Shown here piece by piece: positions 15,188 through 22,602 of a stretch of DNA of 22,929 bases (position 1 is its first letter; each line of letters begins with the position of its first letter). The position numbers were made by a program, and so were the translations under genes. The notes beneath the pieces are model-generated. The model did not search any database, had not been told where the DNA came from, and saw nothing but the letters and a program-made list of their open reading frames with translations. Source of the stretch: an uncultured Collinsella sp. (GTDB taxonomy: Bacteria > Actinomycetota > Coriobacteriia > Coriobacteriales > Coriobacteriaceae). The stretch is taken from contig CAUFMB010000035.1 of the NCBI GenBank assembly GCA_959026535.1, positions 1-22,929 on the forward strand. The letters are read 5' to 3'.

Positions 15188-17641
15188 ATGCGTGTTTCTT
15201 ACGACTGGCTCAAGACCATGATCGATATTCCGGAGGATCCCAAGACCCTTTCGGACGAATATATCCGTACCGGCACCGAGGTCGAGGCGATCGACACCGT
15301 GGGCGAGTCCTTCGACCACGTGGTGACCGCCCAGGTGCTCACCAAGACCCCGCACCCCGATAGCGACCACATGTATGTGTGCTCGGTCGACGTGGGTGAC
15401 AAGAACCTCGACGCCGACGGCAACCCCGCTCCGCTGCAGATCGTCTGCGGCGCGCAGAACTTCGAGGCCGGTGACCACATCGTCACGGCCATGATCGGCG
15501 CTGTCCTGCCCGGCGGCGTCAAGATCAAGAAGAGCAAGCTTCGCGGCGTCGTGTCCATGGGCATGAACTGCTCCGCGCGCGAGCTCGGCTTGGGCGGCGA
15601 CCACTCCGGCATCATGATCCTGCCCGAGGATACGCCCTGCGGCATGCCGTTTGCCGAGTACGTGGGCTCGAGCGACACCGTGCTCGACTGCGAGATCACG
15701 CCCAACCGTCCCGATTGCCTGTCCATGATCGGCATGGCCCGCGAGACCGGCGCCATCTTCGACCGCGATTTCCACGTTGAGCTGCCCGCCATCAAGGCCG
15801 AGACCGGCCGCGCGACCGACGACGAGCTTTCGGTCGAGATTGCCGACGAGGGCCTGTGCGACCGCTACGTTGCCCGCATCGTGCGCAACGTCAAGGTCGG
15901 CCCGTCGCCCGACTGGATGGTCAAGCGCCTTAACGCCTTGGGCGTGCGCCCGCACAACAACATCGTCGACATCACCAACTATGTGATGATGCTCACCGGT
16001 CAGCCGCTGCACGCCTTTGACCTGGACACCTTTGCCGAGAGCGATGGCCACCGTCGTGTGGTGGTTCGCGCCGCCCAGCAGGACGAGAAGTTCACGACGC
16101 TCGACGGCGAGGAGCGCACGCTTGACGCCGGCATGGGCCTCATCACCGACGGCGAGCGCCCCGTGGCGTTGGCCGGCGTTATGGGTGGCATGGATTCCGA
16201 GATCGAGGACGATACCGTTGACGTGATGGTCGAGAGCGCCTGCTTCAATGCCGGCCGCACCTCGCACACCAGCCGCGACCTTTCGCTGATCTCCGACGCC
16301 TCCATTCGCTTTGAGCGCCAGGTCGACGAGACCGGCTGCGTGGATGTCGCCAACGTTACCTGCGCGCTGATCGAGGAGATCGCCGGCGGCGAGGTTGCTC
16401 CCGGCTATGTCGACGTTTTCCCCGCGCCCAAGACCATCGACAGCATTAAGCTGCGCCTGGCCCGCGTGCACGCCATCTGCGGTGCCGACATCGAGCCCGA
16501 CTTTATCGAGCGCTCGCTCACCCGCCTGGGCTGCACCGTCGAGCGCGACGGCGAGGACTTTATGGTCACTCCGCCGAGCTTCCGCCCCGACCTGCCGCGC
16601 GAGATCGATCTGATTGAGGAGGTCCTGCGCCTGTGGGGCATGGGCCGCGTGACGGCGACCATCCCGGCCGCCAAGAACCACATCGGCGGTCTGACGCGCG
16701 AGCAGAAGCTTACCCGCAAGGTTGGCGAGATCCTGCGCGCCTGTGGCCTCAACGAGACCACGACCTTTGGCTTTGCCGCCCCGGGCGACCTGGAGAAGAT
16801 TGGCATGTCCACCGAGGGCCGCGGCTGCCCCGTGGTTCTCATGAACCCGCTGGTGGCCGAGCAGACCGAGATGCGTCGTTCGCTGCTGCCGGGTCTGTTG
16901 CAGTCCGTGGCCTACAACGAGGCGCACGGTACGCCCAACGTGCACCTGTACGAGGTCGGCAGCTTGTTCCATGGCCGCGAGAACGCCAGCCTGCCCAAGG
17001 AGACCAAGTCCGTCGCGGGTGTGCTCTCGGGCCAGTGGAGCGAGCAGTCTTGGACCATGAAGTACCGTAAGCTGCGTTTCTTCTTTGGCAAGGGCATCGT
17101 CGAGGAGCTGCTCGCCCAGCTGCGCATCGAGAAGGTCCGCTTCCGTCCCGTCGAGGGCGAGGGCTATGCCTTCCTGCAGCCGGGTCGTGCGGCCGAGGTC
17201 CTGTCCGGTGGCACCGTGCTGGGCTGGGTCGGCGAGATTCACCCCGAGGCGCGCGAGACTATGGGCATTGACGAGGTCGTCGTTGCCTTTGAGCTCGACC
17301 TGGACAAGCTGATCAAGGGTGCCCGCAACCAGGAGAACTACCGCGAGTTCTCGCAGTACCCGGCTGTTGAGCACGACCTTGCTATCGTGGTTGACAACAC
17401 TGTGACCTGCGAGGATCTTGAGCGCCGTATTACCAGCGCCGGCGGCAAGCTGCTCGAGGGCGTGCGCCTGTTCGATGTCTACCGCGATCCGGTTCGCATT
17501 GGCAAGGGCAAGAAGTCCATGGCCTTTGCGCTTACGTATCGCTCCGACGACCACACGCTCACCAGCGAAGAAGTCGAGAAAGCGCACCAGAAGATCGTCA
17601 CCAAGGTGTGCAAGGGCGTAAACGGCGAGGTCCGCGGCTAG
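15188..17641 (+). CDS. pheT: phenylalanyl-tRNA synthetase beta subunit
   Basis: PheT binds tRNA and edits Tyr-tRNA-Phe in the alpha2beta2 synthetase. The 817-aa product has the usual bacterial order: N-terminal MRVSYDWLKTMID, an EMAP/OB-type tRNA-binding domain (about 40-155), the B3/B4 editing region (about 205-380, with EITPNRPDCLSM just before it), the B5 domain (about 400-475, with FRPDLPREIDLIEEVLRL at its end), the catalytic-like core and a C-terminal ferredoxin-like anticodon-binding domain (about 720-815, QYPAVEHDLAIVVD). AAAGGAGAG precedes the ATG by 4 nt. A terminator follows at 17751. Confidence 0.97.
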   Translation: MRVSYDWLKTMIDIPEDPKTLSDEYIRTGTEVEAIDTVGESFDHVVTAQVLTKTPHPDSDHMYVCSVDVGDKNLDADGNPAPLQIVCGAQNFEAGDHIVTAMIGAVLPGGVKIKKSKLRGVVSMGMNCSARELGLGGDHSGIMILPEDTPCGMPFAEYVGSSDTVLDCEITPNRPDCLSMIGMARETGAIFDRDFHVELPAIKAETGRATDDELSVEIADEGLCDRYVARIVRNVKVGPSPDWMVKRLNALGVRPHNNIVDITNYVMMLTGQPLHAFDLDTFAESDGHRRVVVRAAQQDEKFTTLDGEERTLDAGMGLITDGERPVALAGVMGGMDSEIEDDTVDVMVESACFNAGRTSHTSRDLSLISDASIRFERQVDETGCVDVANVTCALIEEIAGGEVAPGYVDVFPAPKTIDSIKLRLARVHAICGADIEPDFIERSLTRLGCTVERDGEDFMVTPPSFRPDLPREIDLIEEVLRLWGMGRVTATIPAAKNHIGGLTREQKLTRKVGEILRACGLNETTTFGFAAPGDLEKIGMSTEGRGCPVVLMNPLVAEQTEMRRSLLPGLLQSVAYNEAHGTPNVHLYEVGSLFHGRENASLPKETKSVAGVLSGQWSEQSWTMKYRKLRFFFGKGIVEELLAQLRIEKVRFRPVEGEGYAFLQPGRAAEVLSGGTVLGWVGEIHPEARETMGIDEVVVAFELDLDKLIKGARNQENYREFSQYPAVEHDLAIVVDNTVTCEDLERRITSAGGKLLEGVRLFDVYRDPVRIGKGKKSMAFALTYRSDDHTLTSEEVEKAHQKIVTKVCKGVNGEVRG

Positions 17642-17750
17642 GTTCTACGCTGGGGTATGGGTCAGCGGTGGCTGCCGCCGAGTCCTACGTGACCGCTATG
17701 CTCGGTATAAGGCACCGTTGAGTCTGCATATATGACACGCGCATTACATA

Positions 17751-17784
17751 ACGGCGTGCTGCTTTGTCGGCAGCGCGCCGTTTT
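17751..17784 (+). terminator. pheT terminator
   Basis: An 11-bp stem (17751-17761 with 17771-17781, one G-U pair) with a 9-nt loop is followed by TTTT. Its loop contains the -35 box of the next operon's promoter. Confidence 0.7.
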
Positions 17785-17792
17785 GCTATGAT
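17764..17792 (+). promoter_or_regulatory. promoter of the nickel/cobalt transporter operon
   Basis: TTGTCG (17764-17769), 17 bp, then TATGAT (17787-17792) preceded by TG-C give a strong extended -10 promoter. The predicted start of transcription, about 17800, lies directly before the palindromic operator. Confidence 0.75.
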
Positions 17793-17802
17793 AGCCCGCG
17801 GC

Positions 17803-17830
17803 GTGTTACGAATCTGACAATACGTAACAC
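17803..17830. promoter_or_regulatory. NikR-type operator
   Basis: A perfect palindrome GTGTTAC (17803-17809), 14 nt, GTAACAC (17824-17830) extends by one further base pair on the inside (G/C). This matches the GTGTTAC-N13/14-GTAACAC form reported in comparative genomics for NikR sites outside enterobacteria, which use GTATGA-N16-TCATAC. It covers the region from about +3 to +30 after the predicted start, so bound NikR would block transcription when nickel is plentiful. The nikR gene is not in the window. Confidence 0.75.
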
Positions 17831-17887
17831 TGGCAAGGTGATTTAAGCGGCGTTGCAATTCCGTGCGCCGATAACCGGGAGGCGTAT

Positions 17888-18973
17888 ATGCACATTCCAG
17901 ACAACTACCTGTCCCCGCAGACCGATGCCGTCATGGCGGTGGCGATGGTGCCCGTATGGGTTCACTGCATCAAAAAGGTGCGCGCCACGCTCGATCGCGA
18001 GCACATGGCTTTCCTGGGCATCTGTGCAGCATTTTCCTTCTTGCTCATGATGTTTAACGTTCCGCTGCCCGGTGGCACCACTGGTCACGCCGTTGGCGGC
18101 GCGCTCATCGCGCTGTTGTTGGGCCCGGAGGCCGCTGCCATTGCCGTCTCGGTCGCGCTGGCGCTGCAGGCGCTGCTGTTTGGCGACGGCGGCGTTCTGT
18201 CCTTTGGCGCCAACTGCTTTAACATGGCCTTCGTGCTGCCGTTTGCCGCTGCTATCGTGTTCCGTGCACTCAACACCCGTTTGCACGACAAGAGCTGGGG
18301 CACCTCGGTTTCGGTTATCGTAAGCGGCTGGGTCGGCCTGTGCCTGGCGGCCCTGTGCGCGGCAATCGAGTTTGGTATTCAGCCGATGCTCTTTACCAAC
18401 GCTTCGGGCGCGCCACTGTACTGCCCCTTCCCACTGTCTATTGCCATCCCTGCCATGATGATCCCACATATGCTGGTTGCCGGCGTGGTCGAGGGCGTGG
18501 CGACGGCCGCCATCTACGGTTTCATTAAGAAGACGGCGCCGAGCGTTATCGTCGGGCCCGAGGCTTCCGACGGCCTGCTGGACGCCGAGGGCGCTGCTGC
18601 CAAGAAGACCTCGCTGGTCCCCACGCTCATCCTGGTCGCCGTGCTTGTCGTTGCCACGCCGCTGGGCCTGCTGGCCACCGGTGACGCATGGGGCGAGTGG
18701 GACGCCGAGGGCGCCGCGACCGCCGTTCAGGAGGCTGGCGACGACAGCCTGCAGGCTTCAGTCGGCCTCGATACCCCGACCTTTGCCGATGCGCTGCCCA
18801 CGGGCGATTATCTGCAGGCCTATTCCGAGGAACAAGGTCTTGGCTTTGCCGGCCAGGCTGCGATGTATATTCTTTCGGGTGTGATTGGCGTGGCGGTGCT
18901 CACCATCGTATTCCGCCTGGTCTCGCTGACGGTCAAGGAAAGCGGTGCTCATGGCAAGAGCCGAGCTGCCTAG
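17888..18973 (+). CDS. ECF nickel/cobalt transporter substrate subunit (NikM/CbiM) fused to an N-type domain
   Basis: The 361-aa membrane protein captures the metal ion in an energy-coupling-factor transporter. Residues 1-215 are a CbiM/NikM domain. It starts with MHIPDNYLSP, whose Met1 amine and His2 are metal ligands in this family, keeps TTGHAVGG with His67, and has the signature QALLFGDGGVLSFGANCFNMAF. Residues about 235-361 hold two more helices around an exported loop, the layout of the small CbiN/NikN or PDGLE subunit; the usual PDGLEW motif is replaced by GDAWGEWDAEG. GGGAGG lies 5 nt before the ATG. The upstream NikR-type operator argues for nickel rather than cobalt. It overlaps the next gene by about 30 bp, so the three genes form one operon. 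Confidence 0.93.
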   Translation: MHIPDNYLSPQTDAVMAVAMVPVWVHCIKKVRATLDREHMAFLGICAAFSFLLMMFNVPLPGGTTGHAVGGALIALLLGPEAAAIAVSVALALQALLFGDGGVLSFGANCFNMAFVLPFAAAIVFRALNTRLHDKSWGTSVSVIVSGWVGLCLAALCAAIEFGIQPMLFTNASGAPLYCPFPLSIAIPAMMIPHMLVAGVVEGVATAAIYGFIKKTAPSVIVGPEASDGLLDAEGAAAKKTSLVPTLILVAVLVVATPLGLLATGDAWGEWDAEGAATAVQEAGDDSLQASVGLDTPTFADALPTGDYLQAYSEEQGLGFAGQAAMYILSGVIGVAVLTIVFRLVSLTVKESGAHGKSRAA

Positions 18974-19787
18974 CTGGCTTGCGGTCGAGCAGCGTTACGA
19001 GCCCGCGGGGGCTCGGCATCGTGTGATGCAAAAGAATGTCCTGCACCTGGCGAGCCTGCTTGAGCGGGTTCGCCTGGGTGGAGGCGTACACGAGGGCGGG
19101 TCGATGGTCGACCGCGCCCTTTCTTGCGTTTCGGCTCCGGTACGCCTGGTGGGGATGTTCGTTTGCGTCCTGTGCGTGTGTCTGACGCAGAGCCCGCTGT
19201 ACCTCATGTTGATGGCGGCCATTGCGCTGGTGCTCGTTGCCGTGCGCCCCGTACGCGGGCTGCGCGCGACCTTTGTGCCGGCGCTTGGCGCCGCGGGGCT
19301 CGCAGTGGTTTTGGCGCTGCCTGCCCTGCTGCTGGGTGCTTCCGCTACGGGCGCCATGCTCAAGATTGCGCTCAAGACCTTCATTAATGTGTCGCTGGTG
19401 CTGGGCGTTTCGTGGACCCTCACGTGGAGCCGCATGTCGGCGGCGCTCAAGATGCTGCATCTACCCGACGAAGTTATCTTTACGTTTGATATGGCGCTCA
19501 AGCACATCGAGGTGCTGGGTCGTACGGCGCACAATCTGTGCGAATCGGTCATGCTGCGCAGCGTTGGCCGTGCGCCCGAGGGATTTTCGCGTACCGACTC
19601 GGTCGCGGGTATCATGGGCATGACCTTTATCAAGGCGATGGAATGCAGCCGCGCGATGGACGAGGCTATGCTGTGCCGTGGCTTTGCCGGTGCGTATCCG
19701 GCTCCCGCGCGCGCCAGGTTTGGCTGGCGCGATGCGGTCTATGCGGCCGGCGTGGCGCTGCTGGCAGTGTTGTGCGCCGTGCTGTAG
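18945..19787 (+). CDS. ECF transporter transmembrane subunit (NikQ/CbiQ)
   Basis: This 280-aa T component links the substrate subunit to the ATPase. It has a polar N-terminus of about 55 residues, four to five membrane helices, and the CbiQ family's cytoplasmic coupling helices with RTAHNLCESVMLRSVGR and the motif AMLCRGFAG. The start is ambiguous. GTG 18945 has AAGGA 5 nt upstream, while ATG 18951 is 11 nt away; I give the GTG. Either overlaps the end of the previous gene. Only 28 bp separate it from the next gene. Confidence 0.92.
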   Translation: MLMARAELPSWLAVEQRYEPAGARHRVMQKNVLHLASLLERVRLGGGVHEGGSMVDRALSCVSAPVRLVGMFVCVLCVCLTQSPLYLMLMAAIALVLVAVRPVRGLRATFVPALGAAGLAVVLALPALLLGASATGAMLKIALKTFINVSLVLGVSWTLTWSRMSAALKMLHLPDEVIFTFDMALKHIEVLGRTAHNLCESVMLRSVGRAPEGFSRTDSVAGIMGMTFIKAMECSRAMDEAMLCRGFAGAYPAPARARFGWRDAVYAAGVALLAVLCAVL

Positions 19788-19815
19788 GCGCTGCTGGTTC
19801 CGACTGGGGATGCAA

Positions 19816-20604
19816 ATGGGGAAGGGCGACGTTTTGACGATCGATATGAATAGTGCGGCGGGCACGAACGGTGCGGGCGGCGCCGAGGTCGCGCCGCTCA
19901 TCGAGCTGCGCGACGTGGTGTTCTCCTATGCGGGGCATACGGTTGTCGATGGCGTGTCGCTGCAGATCGATCGTGGTGAACTCGTCGCTCTGCTCGGCCC
20001 TAACGGCTGCGGCAAGACGACGATCATGCGCCTTATCAACGGCCTTGAACTCGCGGACGCAGGGGTATACCTGTTTGACGGGCACTTGATCGATGCGGCG
20101 TTTCTAAAGGATTCTGCGGCCGCTCAGCGTTTTCATCAGCGCGTGGGCTTTGTGTTCCAGAATGCCGACGCCCAGCTGTTCTGCGCTACGGTGGGCGAGG
20201 AAGTTGCTTTTGGTCCCGCGCAGATGGGGCTGCCGGCAGACGAGCTCGAGCGCCGCGTGCGCGATGCCATGGAGCTGTTCCAGGTTGCCGACCTTGCCGA
20301 CGCCTCTCCCTATCAGCTCTCGGGCGGGCAAAAGAAGCGCGTTGCGCTGGCTGCGGTGGTGTCGATGAACCCGGATATCTTGGTCCTCGACGAACCTACC
20401 AATGGGCTCGACGAGGATTCATGCGACATTGTGGTCAACTTCTTGCTGGCCTACGTCGCGGCGGGTAAGACGGTCTTGATGAGCACACATCACCAGGATT
20501 TGGTGCGACGCCTGGGTGCCCGCGCCATCTATATCGATCGATATCATCACGTGGTCGAGGCACCTTCGCCGTCGTATGGAACTGAAAGCGGTGCGACGGA
20601 CTAG
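19816..20604 (+). CDS. ECF transporter ATPase (NikO/CbiO)
   Basis: The 262-aa ABC ATPase powers the transporter from the cytoplasmic face. It has Walker A GPNGCGKTT (61-69), the ECF-type Q-loop FQNADAQLFCATVGEEVAFGP (about 114-134), signature LSGGQ (168-172), Walker B ILVLDEP (188-194) with D-loop NGLD, and the switch histidine in THH (224-226). The start is uncertain among ATG 19810, ATG 19816 and TTG 19834. I chose 19816, which has TGGGGA 5 nt upstream. It is the last gene of the operon; no clear terminator follows. Confidence 0.94.
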   Translation: MGKGDVLTIDMNSAAGTNGAGGAEVAPLIELRDVVFSYAGHTVVDGVSLQIDRGELVALLGPNGCGKTTIMRLINGLELADAGVYLFDGHLIDAAFLKDSAAAQRFHQRVGFVFQNADAQLFCATVGEEVAFGPAQMGLPADELERRVRDAMELFQVADLADASPYQLSGGQKKRVALAAVVSMNPDILVLDEPTNGLDEDSCDIVVNFLLAYVAAGKTVLMSTHHQDLVRRLGARAIYIDRYHHVVEAPSPSYGTESGATD

Positions 20605-20649
20605 TTGCTGCGTAGAGCGTGCGTAGCCGCCCGCGTGGCTTTGGCGTGA

Positions 20650-20658
20650 TGGTATAGT
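20650..20658 (+). promoter_or_regulatory. extended -10 promoter of the phospholipase-like gene
   Basis: TG-G-TATAGT (20650-20658) is a good extended -10 element 26 bp before the ATG at 20684, leaving a short leader. No clear -35 is present. Confidence 0.5.
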
Positions 20659-20683
20659 TATCCAGGTTTTTATGGGGGTGGCT

Positions 20684-21532
20684 ATGCCAAGCTGGAACAT
20701 TCATATCGCTCAGACGGAGCGTTTGCTGGAGCGCACCGGTGCGCTTGCCAAGAGCGTGCGCGACCGCAATGCCTTTTTGTTTGGCTGTGTGGTTCCGGAT
20801 ATCTTCGTGGGCTATATGGTCCCTGGCATCGCCGATCCCATCCCGTACCGCATTACGCACTTTGCAAAGCCCGAGCCTATCCCTAAGCCGCGCGAGCATG
20901 AGTTTTGGGATACCTATGTGGCACCGTTGCTTAAAAGTTCGCCCACCGGTGCGCCAGCCGCGGCGACCTCGATTATCGAGGAGCGCGAGCGACTGAATCG
21001 CGTGCACTATCCCCAGCGCTACAGGGATGCCGAGCCGGTTGTCGGTCCCGGCGCTCGTGAGTTCTCGCTTGCGTCCGAGGACGTGGCGCAGTCGTTGCTC
21101 GATTTGACGCTGGGTGTCTGGTCGCATCTGGTGGCCGATACCGTATGGAATACGCGCGTGAATCAGTACCTGGAGGCGCACGGCGGCAAGCCGTGCGAGG
21201 AGTTCCGCATTAAAAAGCAAGGCGACTTTGACTGGTTTGGCAAGACGCTCGGCATTGTTTCGATTCCGCGCGCGACCGATCGCCTGTATACTGCGGCGAC
21301 GCGTTTTGGGCAGTATCCCATCCATAAGGAGTATGTGCTCAAGACCATCGGCGTTATGCACGAGATCGTGCGCGAAAACCCCGGCGAGCCCGACCATCCG
21401 CCATACCGCCTGCTGACCGAGGAATTCTTCGACGAAACGTTTACCGAGGTCATCGAGCTGACCGAGGTGGGCTTTGCGACTCGCGTTGCTGCTTCTGACG
21501 TTCCCGCAGTCCCCCTGATCGCTAGCTGCTAG
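20684..21532 (+). CDS. zinc-dependent phospholipase C-like protein
   Basis: The 282-aa protein begins MPSWNIHIAQ and resembles the zinc-dependent phospholipase C/S1-P1 nuclease-like group, in which a Trp and several His and Asp residues bind three zinc ions. Candidates here are Trp4 and His7, the Asp of GCVVPDIF (about 44), His in YRITHFAK (about 66) and WSHLVADTVWN (about 149-159). No signal peptide is seen, so it is probably cytosolic and may not be a true phospholipase. I use ATG 20684, which has GGGGGTG just upstream, rather than ATG 20672. Its stop shares the tetranucleotide CTAG with the stop of the convergent gene. Confidence 0.7.
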   Translation: MPSWNIHIAQTERLLERTGALAKSVRDRNAFLFGCVVPDIFVGYMVPGIADPIPYRITHFAKPEPIPKPREHEFWDTYVAPLLKSSPTGAPAAATSIIEERERLNRVHYPQRYRDAEPVVGPGAREFSLASEDVAQSLLDLTLGVWSHLVADTVWNTRVNQYLEAHGGKPCEEFRIKKQGDFDWFGKTLGIVSIPRATDRLYTAATRFGQYPIHKEYVLKTIGVMHEIVRENPGEPDHPPYRLLTEEFFDETFTEVIELTEVGFATRVAASDVPAVPLIASC

Positions 21533-22602
21533 CTGGCCGGCTTGACGGCGAACAGCTCATCCCAATCGACCAATAGCTCCCGCCGCAGGGCATCTTCGGT
21601 GGTGCGTTCCTGATCGGTCTTTGGGATGTAGGGGAGCCCTGCCTTTTTATGGATGAGTTCGGCGATGTTGTTAAAGCTCTTCGTGTCTTTGATTTGCTCA
21701 TAGGTTATCTGGATAACGTCATAGCCCATGCTTGTGAGGGCGGTGGTGCGCTCGGCATCGGAGAGACTTGCGGCTTCGCCATCGTGGGCGGAGCGGCCTT
21801 GGCATTCCAAGATGACGCCCATGCTGTCGGTGTTGCTCTCGATGAGGATATCGGCGTAGCAGCAGGTTTTGTCATACAGTGAGCGCGCGGCGTCGCTGAG
21901 TGGGATGCGCACGTTGTTTGCGATGTTGATACCCATGCCGCCCTCGTTGCGGGGGAGCGAGACAAGTATGGAGGTCTGTACTTCGAAGGGCGAGGCGGTC
22001 TGCCCCGTCATGTGCTCGGCCGCCCAGCGCAGTTGTTTAACGCCGCGCAGGCCTGCAGCCTGCTTGGCGAACGCGGCGATATCCGCCGCGCTGAGGAGCG
22101 GCGGGCGCTTCCACAAATTGGTGTCATTGCCCTTGGTGTCGACAACACGCTCCCAACCGCAGTTGGGTGGAATGAGCTTAAGCGAAATGGCTTCATCGAG
22201 TTGTTGTTGCGTTCGCTCGCAGGGCTTAAACACTGCAAAGGAGCCGCACATCTCGTGGCAAGCCATGAGTAACTGGTTGCGTGAGACCTGCGTAGCAAGG
22301 CTGAGCAGCGTAAACTCGGGCGACGTGACATCAAATCCATGTTCAGTTTGCCTAAACGACCCGGGAGGCGGCTCTTGGGTTAGCAGACGGCTGTGAAATA
22401 GCTTTCCGTTCGCGCGTTGTTTTCTTTCGCCCACGAATCTCCAAACTGGTGTGCCGAGCAAGTCTTTAAATACTGGCTGTTTTGAGTAATGCATCAAGCG
22501 ATGGTCATGGTCGGGCGGCAGGATTGCCGGATAGAGTCCGAGTATCTGGGGCGGGATGCGATAGTACTGAAAAGCCGTGGGTCCGCAGGCAAGAAATGAC
22601 AT
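21529..22602 (-). CDS. protein with C-terminal Vsr/DUF559-like PD-(D/E)XK nuclease core
   Basis: The 357-aa protein has an N-terminal region (1-200) without a family I can name, though SPEFTLLSLATQ (94-105) and CHEMCGSF (115-122) look like conserved blocks. The C-terminal 150 residues follow the Vsr/DUF559 nuclease pattern: a Glu in a helix (SPFE, Glu207), then YADILIE (Asp251), VILECQGR (Glu266, Gln268), SDAERTTALTSMGYDVIQITYEQI. The usual ExK/ExQ position is ExQ here. Such proteins may be nucleases in defence or in repair; no activity is shown. It ends on a stop overlapping the phospholipase-like gene. The ribosome site before ATG 22602 is weak (GGATCG). The upstream gap contains a long inverted repeat. 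Confidence 0.7.
   Translation of the reverse strand: MSFLACGPTAFQYYRIPPQILGLYPAILPPDHDHRLMHYSKQPVFKDLLGTPVWRFVGERKQRANGKLFHSRLLTQEPPPGSFRQTEHGFDVTSPEFTLLSLATQVSRNQLLMACHEMCGSFAVFKPCERTQQQLDEAISLKLIPPNCGWERVVDTKGNDTNLWKRPPLLSAADIAAFAKQAAGLRGVKQLRWAAEHMTGQTASPFEVQTSILVSLPRNEGGMGINIANNVRIPLSDAARSLYDKTCCYADILIESNTDSMGVILECQGRSAHDGEAASLSDAERTTALTSMGYDVIQITYEQIKDTKSFNNIAELIHKKAGLPYIPKTDQERTTEDALRRELLVDWDELFAVKPAS

Noticed and set aside
15097..15363. 88-codon plus-strand frame between pheS and pheT
   Set aside because: Most of it overlaps pheT in another frame and the start lies in the structured gap without a ribosome site.
15167..17587. 806-codon open frame on the minus strand across pheT
   Set aside because: It mirrors pheT, which has every expected domain. 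The antisense product is an Ala/Gly/His/Val-rich repeat-free string typical of GC-rich antisense frames, and no ribosome site precedes it.
17642..17887. Cobalamin or NiCo riboswitch before the metal transporter
   Set aside because: No B12-box-like or NiCo core sequence was found, and the NikR-type palindrome next to a good promoter explains the control.
21529..22602. Vsr mismatch endonuclease working with the C5-methyltransferase
   Set aside because: The gene is 17 kb from the methyltransferase, is twice the length of Vsr and lacks Vsr's zinc-binding pattern; only the general nuclease fold is shared.
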